Positions 46,754 through 61,963 are shown, numbered from the stretch's first letter. The stretch: 64,000 nucleotides of DNA from Neocallimastix lanati (nom. inval.) (GCA_016946835.1 JACVTC010000031.1:563501-627500), one strand, 5' to 3'. Numbers and translations: made by a program. Notes: a model not told the origin generated them from the sequence alone.

Positions 46754-47427
46754 CGTTTATTGTTTCTAATTTCCTTCCTATTTTTCTCAACAATTGCTCT
46801 CAATTTTGGGCAATTGTTTTGATAATGACCTGGTTCTTTACAGAAATAACAAGCCTTTATTGTTAAACTTCTCATTTTTCTTGTTAATTCCTCTATGTCA
46901 TTATCTTCTTTAGGTTTAATATTAACTTTTTGTTCTAATTTATTTTTAATAGGAGGATGAAAATTAACTCTATTATTAAAAGAAGATATATTTGCAGAAG
47001 GTGAAGGGGTAGAAGGATGTCTTCTTTGATTACTACCCATATAATTTAACCTATCTGCTTTTTCAGCAATTTTAAAGGCTTTTGACAGAGAAATGTTATC
47101 AAATAAGGTTAGACGTTTCCAGGCTTCAACATTGTTTTCAATGGAGTCTGTGTAATCTAAAACACTTATCTGACTTCTTTTCTTTTTATTTAATTTTAAA
47201 TATAAAGTTTTATACTTAATATTAAAATCTTTGATTCTTTCATTCCTCTTAATTCTTAGAGCACGTAGCTCTCTTAATAAATTATTTTGATCCTCCCTAA
47301 TGCCATAAAATTCTTCTATAGCTTTTACAATTCTATTAAGGGAAGGATAAGCCTTATTCTTTTTATCAATTTCTTTATCTTCTTCATTATCATCATCCTC
47401 ATCTTCATCATTAATATCCTTATAATT

Positions 47428-47473
<46 letters not shown>

Positions 47474-47703
47474 CTATCATCATCTTTATTATTATCATCC
47501 ATTAATTCTTGGATGACTTTCCTGGTTTCACCAATTGAGGTTAAAACACAGGCATAAAATATAATCTTGGAGTCTTCAACATGTTCAAGCTTTATCCAAA
47601 GCTCTAAATCAGACTTCCAAGTTTTAACATCTAAATTTTCTTTGGATATTTTTTCAATATCCTTAAGTTCCTTTTTTAAATCTTTAAAATTAATTGTACT
47701 CAT
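46744..47703 (-). CDS. gag: Gag of element Y
   Basis: 319 residues from the ATG at 47703 (MSTINFKDLKKEL); an in-frame Met at 47721 is possible but is not conserved in Y'. Capsid-like N-terminus, then a nearly pure Asp run at about residues 75-105 encoded by a GAT/ATC repeat that differs in length from Y', the RALRIKRNERIKDFN block, and a zinc knuckle CYFCKEPGHYQNNC at about 283-297. Ends at TGA 46744-46746, next to the slippery site. The polyprotein would assemble particles and bind RNA. Confidence 0.93.
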
Positions 47704-48073
47704 TTTAAAAAAAAAACACACTTTTAAAAAAATAAAATAAAAAAAAAATTGTTTTATTAATTATTTAATTGCTATATTTTTATTTATTTATTTATTTATT
47801 TACAATTAAAATTATATATTTAAGTAATTTATATCTCTAGTGAGACGTTTCCGGCTAGTGTATATTTAATTTTGCTATATACACCCGTACTCCCCCTCCT
47901 GGACACTAGAATAAATATAAATTAATAAACTAGCTGGAGTGTTCACTATTCTTTCAAGCTAATAACCCCTTTCGTTTATCTTTACTTAAATAAAAAAAAA
48001 ATATATACAATTATTTACAAAAAAAAAAATTTATTAATATAGCAATTAAAAATATTTAAAAACACAAAAATTA

Positions 48074-48107
<34 letters not shown>

Positions 48108-48239
48108 TTATTTATTTGTTATCGGTTATTATTACAATATTTACAATTACAATTACAATTACAATTATTATTAAGTTTATATAATTACAACTTAAAAAAA
48201 ACAAATAAACTTAATTAAAAACAAGGTAAATTAACAAAC

Positions 48240-48570
48240 CTAATACAACTTGAAAAACCGCTATCTATTACAACTGCCGACCACGCAGAGGGACCTTAGT
48301 ATTTCGGTATACTAAGTGAATTTGCCTGAGTCAAGTGGAGGAGCACCCAAACCGTGTTGAACGTATAATGGGTGATCTATAGGGTAATTTCTGCTTCCCA
48401 ACAGTATTTACCGCTATATCTAATCGGGGTTCGATTAGTTCGTAACCGGCCCCTCTCCAAACACCTGATTAAACCACTCGCAATTATAGAATTATCTATA
48501 ACTGCTTAGTACGCAGTAAACTCAGTATATAGTTTTATTTGGAGCACGCGAAGACCAAATAAAACTGATG
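48240..48570 (-). other. Structured leader block 2, Y copy (candidate conserved RNA)
   Basis: CTTAGTAT/ATACTAAG with loop TTCGGT (48295-48316), ATAGGGTAA (48379-48387) with TTACCGCTAT (48408-48417, one bulged G), ACTGC/GCAGT (48501-48517), AGTTTTATTTGG/CCAAATAAAACT (48531-48566). An extra stem CTAATCG/CGATTAG lies near 48419-48437. Against Y' the 48379 helix has A-T to G-C and T-A to G-C exchanges on both strands of the stem. Confidence 0.75.
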
Positions 48571-48690
48571 TTAATTTTTATTACTACCACAACAACAACA
48601 ATCACAACAACAACACCAACCACAACAACAACACAAAAACCGATAACAATAAAAAAAAAAATTTGATGATGATGATTGTAAAAGTGTGAA

Positions 48691-48749
<59 letters not shown>

Positions 48750-48837
48750 TAATTTAATTTAATTTAATTCTATTAAATTTAATTTAAAAAAATTTTTCTC
48801 ATAATTCCAAAAAAAAAAATAAGTCCTAGTAGTTCCA

Positions 48838-49137
48838 ATTTCCTTCTTGGTCTTCTTCTTGGTCTTCTTCTTGGTCTTCTTCTTGGTCTTCTTCTTGGTC
48901 TTCTTCTTGGTTTTCTTCTTGGTTTTCTTCTTGGTTTTCTTCTTGGTCTTCTTCTTGGTTTTCTTCTTGGTCTTCTTCTTGGTTTTCTTCTTGGTCTTCT
49001 TTTTCTTGGTCTTCTTCCACTTGGTTTTCTTCTTGGTCTTCTTCCACTTGGTCTACTTCTTGGTCTTCTTTTTCTTGGTCTTCTTCCACTTGGTCTACTT
49101 CTTGGTCTTCTTTTTCTTGGTCTTCTTCCACTTGGTC

Positions 49138-49169
<32 letters not shown>

Positions 49170-49187
49170 CTTCTTCTTCTTCTTCTT
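48838..49187. repeat. CTTCTTGGT / CTT simple repeat in the Y leader
   Basis: Tandem TTCTTCTTGGTC variants interspersed with CTTCCACTTGGTCTACTTC units, ending in a pure CTT run. Y' has a shorter and more degraded version (about 1815-1968). Confidence 0.9.
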
Positions 49188-49204
49188 CCCCGATATCTCC
49201 ACCA
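49188..49204 (-). other. Primer binding site of Y
   Basis: The plus strand reads CCCCGATATCTCCACCA; the minus-strand site TGGTGGAGATATCGGGG begins four bases inside the 5' LTR and would pair with a tRNA 3' end. Confidence 0.8.
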
Positions 49205-49208
49205 ATTT

Positions 49209-50225
49209 TGGTAGACTCGGGGTTGACACTTAGATATTTAAAATCAAGCAGGGGGGGGACGGGTATTACCCTGCTTTGATTTTAAAAAAAAATAATTCTT
49301 TATTAAAAATTATTTATTTTTTTTTATTAATATAAAAGTTTTTTTTTTATTTAAAGTACACACATTTAATTTTTAAGAAATTGTTACAATATTTATATTT
49401 TTTTATAAATTTAAAGTATAATTAATTGTTTATAATTTAAGTAATTTTATAGAATTATTGAATTAATTTTATATCAATAATTCATTTTTGTTTTAATTTT
49501 TATAAATATAATAATATAATATTCAAATATAATTTAATTAAAAATAATTATAAAATAAATATATAGAAAATAGTTTTTACTATTTTCTTTGATATTTTTA
49601 AGTTAAATAAATTGTTTTTAAAGATTAATATAATAAATTTAATAATCTTTAATTATTTTAAATAATACTTGTAATTATTTTCAAAATAAAATAAAATTTT
49701 TATAATATTTAATTAATAAATTTGATAATATTTAAATAATAATTTTTATAATAAGTAAAAATTTTTAATAATAATTTTTAATAATAAATTTAATTAATAA
49801 TCTTAATAATTTTATAATAATATTTAATAGTTATAATATATAAATTTTTATAATAATATTTAAATAATTTTAATAATTTTATAATATTAATAATTTATAA
49901 TAATTTTTAGAATAATATTTAATTAATAATTTTAATAATTTTATAATAATTTTTATAATAATATTTAATTAATAGTTTTAATAGTTTAGTATCTTAAAAG
50001 TATAATTTTAATATTTACAATTGTATTTTAATATACATATATTTAATAATATAACAATAAAATAATTAATTAAAATTTATTTACATTATTTACAAGTTAA
50101 AATTAATTTATATCAAAATAAATTAAATTTTATTATTAAGTTTAGGTTATCAAGAATATAGGAAAGTACAATTTAGTAAAGAATTATTAATAATAAAATA
50201 AAGGTTATTAATTCATTCTTTACCA
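49209..50225 (-). repeat. 5' LTR of Y
   Basis: 1017 bp; matches 41647-42662 apart from homopolymer length. Confidence 0.95.
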
Positions 50226-50229
50226 GTAA

Positions 50230-50883
50230 TGATACGATATATTTTAAATATTCGTATTTATAATAGTTTTGGGCGCTACACTGGGGAATTGTACTAAATT
50301 ATATATTCTAATAATAATATTAATTATTTTATTTAATTATTTAAAATTTTTATTTTAGGATATTTGTTTTGTAATATTTTATTTTTATTTTATTTTATTT
50401 TATTTTATTTTTATTTTTATCATATTAATTAACTATTAATAATTATAATTTAATTATAATATTCTATAATTAATTACTTAAACAACTAATTTTATTAAAA
50501 CTAATAACTAAACTACTATCTTAACTAATTAAAACATTTTTCTTATATTAAATCAACTATTACTAATTAACATATATCAATAATTTTTTAACAAAAACAT
50601 TTTTTTTTTTTTTATAATATTTTTATATATTTTTTTTTATAATTATTATCTCTATATTAAATCATAATTGTTATATTTTATATAAACATTAATATAAAAG
50701 TTTATATTATAATAATTAAATTTTATACTATAATAATATTATTTTATATGATTTATAATTAATATAATTCATCATTTTTATATAATTAATTTTATAATAA
50801 TATATATTTTACAAACTTTATATAATTAATATAATTTAATAATAATTTTAAAATATCATTATTTTTCTTTTCATCTTGTATCA
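50230..50883 (-). repeat. 3' LTR of Z
   Basis: TGATACGATATATT to CATCTTGTATCA, inverted ends TGATAC/GTATCA. A minus-strand TATAAATA near 50255 is the TATA candidate. Confidence 0.95.
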
Positions 50884-50970
50884 GAACGCCCACGCTTTAG
50901 ATCAGACTTCGTCCCTTGAAGTCTAAAGAATATTTGTATGAAATAATAAATTTTAAAATTTATAAGGCAT

Positions 50971-51003
<33 letters not shown>

Positions 51004-51026
51004 TAATATAATTATATGATTATTAT

Positions 51027-51076
<50 letters not shown>
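50884..51076 (-). other. 3' non-coding region of Z with hairpin
   Basis: Perfect 7-bp hairpin AGACTTC (50904-50910) / GAAGTCT (50918-50924) close to the LTR, then long T runs (about 50970-51002 and 51044-51078). The LTR-adjacent sequence is not a clear polypurine tract (GGGCGTTC on the minus strand). Confidence 0.6.
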
Positions 51077-53616
<2,540 letters not shown>

Positions 53617-53626
<10 letters not shown>

Positions 53627-55179
53627 TTGCTATCGCTTCTAATATTTTGCTGATGAGGATTTTGATTATCAAAGTACCTAAGATTACTTTTATTTCTTAT
53701 TTCCTCCATATTTCTTGCATTGTTGTAGTTATCATTGTTATAGTTGTCATAATTAGTATTATTAGTATTATAATTATTATTTCCATAATTACTATTACTA
53801 TTATAATTATTATTTCTATTATAATTATTATTGTTATTATACATATTATTGTTATTATAATTATTATTGTTATAATTGCTATTAATATAATTATTATTGC
53901 TATAATTGTTATTATTATAATTATTATTGTTATTATAATTATTTTTTCCTCTATTGTTGTTGTTCCTAAAATTATAATTACCATTGTTAATGTTATTATT
54001 ATTGGAATTATTATTATAGTTACCAAAATTATTATTATTATTATTATTGTTACTGTTATTGAAATTATTATAATTACTATTATTGCTACCATTAATATTA
54101 CTGTTATAGAAATTATTATAATTATTATTGTTATTATAATTACTGTTATAATTATTATTACCATATAGAGTATTATAATTATTATTATTATTATTATTAA
54201 TATTATAATTATTTCCATTATTTCCGTTATTAAACATTCTATTTCCATTATTATTATAATTATTTTCATTATAAAATCCAGAATTAAATTTTCCGAAGGT
54301 CATTAATTGATTCTGATCTTGACTATAATTAAGAGATTTATTTTTATTTCTTAAATTTCTTTTGTTACATTCTCTTGCTTTGTGACCTGGTTCGCCACAG
54401 AGGTAGCAAGTAAAATTTCTAAATTGATTATTATTATTGTTGTTATTATTATACCTTGAATTAAATCTTTCTTGACGATATCGACCAGTAGAAAACAGAT
54501 CAGCATTGCCCACATAATACGCACTTTGTATAGAATTATCTAAATCCCTATTTCCTTCGGTCATTCCTCTATATAATGGATGTTCTAATAAAGAATTTTG
54601 ACAATTAGAATTATTTTGGAAGACCATAGAAGTGTTGAGAAATTCATTATTTCCTATGGTCCTTTTTTCGGCTTTCTCGGCTCTTACAGCCACTTCAAAA
54701 GCATCCGACAAGGTATCACATTCGGCTAAGAGAATTTGAGAATGAACATATATTCTTGATTTTATTGAATTTAAATAATCATCGACTGATATAATCTTCT
54801 GATAATCTCTATCTAATCGATGATACAAGGTTAAATAACGGTAGTTAAAATTCTTTATATTTTCATTTGGTTTTATTTTCAGATTTTTTAAAACTGAGCA
54901 TTTATCAGCTGGTTTTATATCCATATACTTTTCAATAGCTGATTGCACTTCTTTATAGTTTGGATACCTTGTGATATTATTCCGAGTGGTTACTAATGAT
55001 TTCAAAACGTTCCTCAAGTCAGCCTCCACGGCTATTTTTAGCCATACAAAAATTCTAGATGAATCTTGGATGTCATGCATTTCCATGACACCCTTAAAAT
55101 CTTCTATCCATGTGTCTATGTCTTTACCATAGTCACATAGATATGGTAGATCACGTTTTACTTTGGAAGCGTCAACCAT
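53617..55179 (-). CDS. gag: Gag of element Z
   Basis: 520 residues from MVDASKVKRDLPYLCDYG. Capsid-like region about 1-190 (DTWIEDFKGVM, NENIKNFNYRYLTLYHRL), a zinc knuckle CYLCGEPGHKAREC at about 255-268, then an unusually long Asn/Tyr-rich tail of about 250 residues to the stop TAG at 53617. A knuckle in the middle followed by an Asn-rich tail differs from the V, W and Y Gags, where the knuckle is near the end. Related to the fragment at 3653-4618. Intact. Confidence 0.9.
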
Positions 55180-55417
55180 TATTAATTAACTACTAAAAAA
55201 AGGAAAAAAAAATGAAACAAAACTTATATTTAATACGTAATTTATTTTCTTATTTAATTCGACTTATCTCTAATATTATTTATTTATTTTTACTATTATA
55301 TATATATATATTTTAATAAAAAAAAAAAATAAATTTTTTTTTTTTTTTTTTTTTATAATATTATTATTATTTTCATATAATTTAATAGTGCAGCGCCCGG
55401 ATTCTCCACCAAAAATA
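55180..55417 (-). other. Short leader of Z with primer binding site (55393-55411)
   Basis: AT-rich with a T run. The plus strand at 55393-55411 ends GGATTCTCCACCA; the minus-strand site begins TGGTGGAGAATCCGGGC. Different from the Y/V/W primer site and shared with Z'. Confidence 0.75.
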
Positions 55418-56072
55418 TGATACGATATATTTTAAATATTCGTATTTATAATAGTTTTGGGCGCTACACTGGGGAATTGTACTAAATTATATATTCTAAT
55501 AATAATATTAATTATTTTATTTAATTATTTAAAATTTTTATTTTAGGATATTTGTTTTGTAATATTTTATTTTTATTTTATTTTATTTTATTTTATTTTT
55601 ATTTTTATCATATTAATTAACTATTAATAATTATAATTTAATTATAATATTCTATAATTAATTACTTAAACAACTAATTTTATTAAAACTAATAACTAAA
55701 CTACTATCTTAACTAATTAAAACATTTTTCTTATATTAAATCAACTATTACTAATTAACATATATCAATAATTTTTTAACAAAAACATTTTTTTTTTTTT
55801 TATAATATTTTTATATATTTTTTTTTTATAATTATTATCTCTATATTAAATCATAATTGTTATATTTTATATAAACATTAATATAAAAGTTTATATTATA
55901 ATAATTAAATTTTATACTATAATAATATTATTTTATATGATTTATAATTAATATAATTCATCATTTTTATATAATTAATTTTATAATAATATATATTTTA
56001 CAAACTTTATATAATTAATATAATTTAATAATAATTTTAAAATATCATTATTTTTCTTTTCATCTTGTATCA
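55418..56072 (-). repeat. 5' LTR of Z
   Basis: 655 bp, matching 50230-50883 apart from homopolymer changes. It ends 13 bases before the mature tRNA-Val. Confidence 0.95.
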
Positions 56073-56085
56073 GTAAAAGTTAAAT

Positions 56086-56158
56086 GTTTGAGTAGTGTAG
56101 TGGTTATCACGCGTCCTTCACACGGACGAGGTCTTGGGTTCAAACCCCAGTTCAAGCA
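56086..56158 (+). tRNA. tRNA-Val (anticodon CAC)
   Basis: 73-nt cloverleaf without intron. Acceptor GTTTGAG / TTCAAGC with discriminator A, D arm GTGT/ATAC-type around the A box, anticodon stem CGTCC/GGACG with loop TTCACAC (anticodon CAC at 56119-56121), T stem TTGGG/CCCAG with loop TTCAAAC (B box about 56137-56146). CCA is not encoded. A Pol III stop TTTT follows at 56161. It appears to be the only functional host gene in the window and the integration target of the adjacent elements. Confidence 0.97.
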
Positions 56159-56160
56159 TG

Positions 56161-56185
56161 TTTTATTTTTTAATTTTTTTTTTAA
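56161..56185 (+). terminator. Pol III terminator of tRNA-Val
   Basis: T runs (TTTT at 56161, then T6 and T10) directly after the tRNA. Confidence 0.8.
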
Positions 56186-56307
56186 AAAAAAAAAAAATTT
56201 AATTTTATTTTAAAATATATTTATAGATATAGAGATTAATATTCCTTATTATTTTTAATGTAATTAATATGATATTCACATTCAAGGGAAAAATAAAATT
56301 AAATTAT

Positions 56308-56340
<33 letters not shown>

Positions 56341-57544
56341 TAATAATAATAATAATAATAATAAAAGGAATTAACTATAATAATGTGATTTATAAAAAAA
56401 AAAAAAAAAATTTTTTATTAATAATATATAATAAAGAATTGCATTTAATTATATTCCTACCTATTAACTATATATAAAATTATTTAAAAATAACTATAAA
56501 AATTATTTAATACATTAAGATCTTTTTCATTCCTTTTTCATGATTCATAATTCATAATTAATAATTAATAATATATGATTCTAAAGTTATTATTCTTCTC
56601 TCTTTTGTTTTTGATTTTGCACCTATTTATACTTTTTTATCAAAAGTTAAAGTTGGTGGCATTTCAAGAATATTTTAGAATTAAATAAAATATTTAAATT
56701 AAATTATTATTTTAATAAATAATTAATTTATAGTAATAATAAATTATAAAATATAAAATTATTTATTATTAATATAACTAACACTATAAGAATGTTATCT
56801 TCTTCTCATTTTTTACAGAAATATTAGTGATAGGAAGGGTAATAATGTGAGGTTAAGTAGGAATACGAGTATTTTGGAATATTCGAGTTATGAATTAAAT
56901 TGTTAGTATGAAACTTTATATCATTTTACCTTATTATATTATAGTAAAGATTTAAAAAGATTTAATGAAATTTTTAATATTTAATTATATAATAATTAAT
57001 TAATGTAAATACATCAATTAATGTAAATCTCTCATAATAGAAAAAAAAAATTATTATTTAAATTTTGAATAATAAATTTAATATTTAATTATCTAAATTA
57101 TCTAATAATTCATTAGTATAATTGTAAAAATTAATGTCAATCTCTCACTAATAAATTTTATAATTTTAATTTTTAGTTATTTATTTAAATTAATTATTCT
57201 ATTTAATTAACTTAGCTTAGTTAGTCTAGTTTAGTATAAAACACTTTAAAATTAATTTAAATGGGAGTCTTTGTATACCGTGTTTGTAAGAAATCTGGTA
57301 AAACCAGATATTTTGTTCTAGAAGCAGTGATCATTTATTTAATTTTTCCAGAAACGTATCTTGTTGCGTTTTTAATTGTAGTCCTACTCTGATGATTCTT
57401 TAATTAATTCTATTTCGTAATTCTTAAAAAAAAAGATGACGAATTTTTTTTTTTGTTTTTTAATAAAATTAATTCCTCTCTTTCTAACAATAAAAATGAT
57501 AATCCTTACGCTAAACATATTGATAAATGTAAAGTTAATAAACG
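56186..57544. other. AT-rich DNA without gene
   Basis: Long A runs (about 56310-56340), an (AAT)n run (56338-56363), and a minus-strand TATAAATAGGTGC near 56630 resembling the TATA regions of the LTRs, so an old solo LTR may lie around 56450-56800. I could not define ends. Confidence 0.4.
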
Positions 57545-58145
57545 AAAGGTTTCTTACTTTTTGATAATCTAATTTTATGTTCCTATGAACCTTCGTACTA
57601 GGAATCCAGAATTACACCATGGTTCAGTTACTGTCAGTCATTTTGGTGTTAAGTTAGCCGTTTGATTTAATTATTCGTAAGTTTTTTGTAGCTAAAGTTA
57701 CATAATGATGATAAGAAATTTTTATTGAATCTTGCGAAACGTGTTGTAAAGATAAAATTCCAAGACATAAATCCTATGACCTTCTATCACGATCACCTTT
57801 ATCTACTCCTGATAAATCTTAGTCTGATATTTCTGCAGATTTTTATTGTTGAATTAACCAGATCCAAAGACATGGCAACTATCATAACAGTTGTCGATCA
57901 GTTTAACCAAAATGATTCATTTTTACTTCTTTTATGATGTCTTCCTACTACTTCAATTGCTGCTGATTCATTTCATTAGTAATATTTTTTTTTTTTTAGC
58001 TTCATGGTTTTTCTGATTCAGTGTTTCTAATGGAAGTATTTCGTTTACCTCCCATTTTTTTGGAATTGTCTTTGTGATTATCTATATATTAAGTTTTCCT
58101 TTTCAACTTCTAATCATCCGTAGAACTGGATATTTGAGATACTAT
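57545..58145 (+). pseudogene. Decayed integrase of a plus-strand Gypsy element
   Basis: Pieces of a Ty3/Gypsy integrase in several frames with many stops. A HHCC-finger remnant (HFGVKLAV near 57640, CETC-like CETCC near 57731) is followed by ATIITVVDQFNQ (about 57875) and FTSHFFG...FSTSNHPQ-like remains (about 58040-58120), covering the first two catalytic blocks. It resembles the integrase of P in order and wording but is far more decayed. No RT or LTR could be tied to it. Confidence 0.75.
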
Positions 58146-58990
58146 TTTATTGTGTGTTTTATTTGTGTTTTATTTATGTTTTATTTTTTATTGAAGAGTA
58201 CGTAATAAAGTGAATTATTTTTTTTGTTATAATCTGCTTAAACAGAAAGGGCTTGATATTTAATATAACAATAATTTATTAAGATTATAATTAAATATAC
58301 GGTTATGAAATTTTATAAAAAATAGTAAATAATTAGGATGAAATTATTGAAATTGTATTACTAATATGGGATTTGGTTGTTAATCATGTGATTCAGATAA
58401 ATCTTGAATTGGAAAAATAAAATAATTTATTATACTTATCAATAAATTATTTAATTTTTCCAATACAAGGATAATAATATTATAAAACATTTAATAGAAA
58501 TATAGAATAATGATATAATGTTACTATTAATATTAATAAAGGATTAGTATAAAGAATAATATATTGAATATTGATGAAAAAACTAATATATTAATAATAA
58601 AAAAAGAATATTAGTAATATTATTAATAGTAATAGAATAATTAGATTTTTCTAGATGCATTATGCATAAATTTATTTTAAAAGATATTAATAATTATTAA
58701 TTGTTTTGGATATAATAATTTTTAGAATATAAGAAAGTTATTTAAGTATAAGAAAATAATCATTTAATTTTTTGGATTAAGCTGTATTGTTAAGATATTA
58801 ACTAGATTATGTTTTAAATACAAATTAATTCATTTTATTAAAAAAAAAAAAAAAAAAAAAAAGATTTACTAGGTCGATATGTCTATATAGTAATATGTTT
58901 TATATATATTATACATTTATATATATAACTGATAAATAAATTTAAATGATTCAATTCTAAAAATTTATTAATAATTAACTTCAATAATTA
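58146..58990. other. AT-rich DNA without gene
   Basis: Simple sequence with an A run near 58838-58861; nothing recognisable. Confidence 0.4.
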
Positions 58991-59049
58991 TAGATAGTTA
59001 TTCAATTAGTTAAAAATAATTTCTTTAGGAAATAATAAAAATATCTATA

Positions 59050-60275
59050 AAATTTTACAATTAAATTAATTTTTTACTATAACCTTACAAAAAACATAAA
59101 AGACAACTTTTTACATCTCTCTTTTATACTTAATTAGTTATATAATAATAATATTTAATTTTTAAAATATTAATAGTATAAGTATGATTAAAATATTAAA
59201 ATATTAATATCACATGCTTAAAATATTTAATACTGAATATATTTAATTAACAAAGTTATCCTCCGTCTAATAATTACAAGAAAAGATCGTTATTACTAAG
59301 ATTATTTACATAAAAATTTATACTTTAACTAATATAATTCTTTAAATATTAAATAGGAATTTATATTAATTATTAGATATTTAAGTATATATTATTTATT
59401 ATTGAATAAATAATAATATTAATTATTGAAATGTAAATAAATGAAATTAAGATTTCACTTCTATTATAATTTTAATTAAGAAATTAAATAATTAAAATTT
59501 ATGTTTTATTTGAATCTTTTTATTTAATGTCTTAATAATAAATTTTATTATTAAGATTAATACAAGAAATTAATATTATTGTTATTATTAATTTAATTAG
59601 TTAGGTTAATAAACTTGCAAAGACCATAAGTAAATGGAATTTTAATTCCTTTTTATATTAACATAAAAATAATAATTACCAATATAATTAATCTTAATAT
59701 ATATATATGCATATTAACTATATAAAGTATAATATTGATAATCGTCTTTTAATAAAATAATTACATATAATTATTAATAAAATAATTTTAATATATGTAT
59801 ATTAGCTATATAGTGAATAATAATAAAATAATTTAAAAATAAAATGATTTAAGATAATAAAACTAATTAAAAGTCTTTTTAGAAATCATTGGAATTGTAA
59901 AGAATTCCTTAGAATCTTTCAGAAATTATTTAGTTGACTAATTATAATTATTATAGTAACTTATCTGAAACGAATAAATCATTTAAAATATTAATTCCAT
60001 ATAATTTAATTTATTAATTTTGTTTATAATGATTAGTAATATAAAGGTTAAGTTAAAATTTTTATCTATATAAAATATTAATTTATTAATTACTGGCCAT
60101 TTAAATAATTAAACTATTTTTTATATATTTAAAATTCTTTTAAAGTCAAATATCTCGTGTTCTAATTTTCCAAATGAACTGAAAACAATATATGTTATTT
60201 ATCTTGAGGATAGCTTTCTAATAAATGTAATATTAATTTTAATTTTAGGGGGAAATCTCCATTATTTGTGGAGTT
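59050..60275 (-). repeat. Diverged P-like LTR sequence, copy 1
   Basis: On the minus strand, CTTTTATGTTTTTTGTAAGG near 59100-59080 and a second TATAAAAAGG near 59665 with CTTTGCAAG resemble the P TATA/start module. The part from about 59450 to 60275 is a diverged direct repeat of 63140-64000, sharing AAAGTC(A/C)AATATCTCGT and CTCCATTATTTGT-type words at its end. Exact ends not determined. Confidence 0.5.
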
Positions 60276-60934
60276 ATCGTCTTTTTTCTTCGCTTTTTTT
60301 TTTAATAGTTTTTTAAGGGTTAAATTAAATTGAATTATCTTTATTGGGTGTGAGCGTTGCATTTCGGAATATGACTTTATATAAAAAACCGTTGTACTTA
60401 ACCATTTATATATTTATATATGAATGGCTTCCATAAATAAATCTTTAATATTTAATAAAATAATATTTAATGATTTTTTTTTTTGTTTTTTTTTTTGTTT
60501 AAATACTAAAATAACAATATTTAATTTTAAAGATAAATTTTAATATTTTTTTTTTTTGTTAAAAAAAATAATCGAATAATATTTAATTTTAAATATAGTT
60601 TTTAATATTTATTATTAAAATAATAAAAAAAATAATAAAAAAATATTGTTTAATTATAAATATATAAATTATATTTATATATTTATATTATTTTTTATTT
60701 ATAATAACATATTCTTTCACTTTATTTGTTTCACTTTTATTAATTTTTTGGAATTTTTTCAATTTTTTTTTTTTACCGGTTAAAAATAAAATAGATTTAA
60801 TTTTTATTATTTATTTTATTTAATGTTTAGTTATTTTATTTATTTATTTAAGTCTTTTTTTTTTTTTTTTTTTAAAAAAAAGTAACAATTATAAATAAAG
60901 TGTTTATGAGTAAATTTTTTTGATGTTTAAAAAA

Positions 60935-61922
60935 AAAAATTAACCCATTTATACTTATTTCTTAGTTTTATTTATTTCTTAGTTTTATTTATTTATTTAA
61001 ATTTTTTTTTTTAAAAAAAAAATAAAAGTATGCGGCGTTATATTATAGATTAAATTATTATTTACAAGCCACATTTCAAAATGTAACACATTCATCTTTA
61101 TTGGGAGAGTTGCATTTCCCCAGATTGCATTTCGCCAAGTGGCGTATTATTAAAATGTTGGATTTCCCCAAGTTGCATTTCGACAAATGGCTTATTGATA
61201 TAAGTAAATGAATGAATAAATAAATAAAAATTCAAAATAATTTTTTTAAACTTGTTTTTATTATATTTTATAATTAATTATATTTTTTAAAATAAAATAA
61301 TTATTAATAATATTTAATTATAAAAATAAATTTAATTATAAAGATATATTTTAATATTTTGTAAAAAAATAATATTATAGCAATACTTTAATTATAAAAA
61401 TATATTTTTAAAATAATAATATTTTATCATAAAAATATATTTTAATGTTCTTAAGCTAACCTAATCTAATAAAGATTAAAAATACTTTAATAATTATTGT
61501 ATTTATTCATTTATTCTCTTTTTAAAATAATTTTTATTTACTTCATAATTATAAATACATCAATATTAAAAATATTTAATTTTATTTATTTATTTATTTA
61601 TTTAATAATTCTCAATTTGGCGAAATGCCCCACACCCGTTTTATTTATTTATTTATTTAATTTTTTTTTAAAAAAAAAAAATAAAAGTATGCGGCGTTAT
61701 ATTATAGATTAAAATATTATTGACAAGCCATATCAAAATGCAACACATTCATCTTTATTAAATTAGTCCAAACCCTTTTGTTTTGTGAAATATTTAATAT
61801 TCCTTAGTATCATTTTTTATGGAAAAAATCAAATTTTAAAATGAAATTGTTAATAACTAAATTTAATTTCAACTGATCTATTAATGAATTTATAAATCCA
61901 CTAATATTCGTAACAAATTATT

Positions 61923-61963
<41 letters not shown>

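Larger units (their letters stand above)
47704..49208 (-). other. Structured 1.5-kb leader of element Y
   Basis: Homologous to 744-1989. Contains block 1 (47837-47909), block 2 (about 48240-48570), CAACAA repeats (about 48585-48635), a T run of about 47 bases (48696-48742), a CTTCTTGGT-type repeat (48838-49187) and the primer site. The repeat encodes an EEDQEEDQ-type frame on the minus strand (48826-49131), most likely a by-product of the repeat. Confidence 0.75.
41647..50225 (-). mobile_element. Element Y: complete Ty3/Gypsy retrotransposon (8.6 kb)
   Basis: LTRs of 1016 and 1017 bp that differ essentially in homopolymer lengths, GTAA on both sides (41643-41646, 50226-50229), open gag and pol, frameshift signal, primer site and a 1.5-kb structured leader. 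It lies between solo LTR-R and element Z with only the 4-bp duplication as spacer. Confidence 0.95.

Noticed and set aside
48847-49233. Plus-strand Phe/Val-rich ORF
   Set aside because: Reading of the CTTCTTGGT repeat; no plausible promoter or homology.
57725-57937. 70-codon plus-strand ORF as a small gene
   Set aside because: It is one frame-fragment of the decayed integrase.
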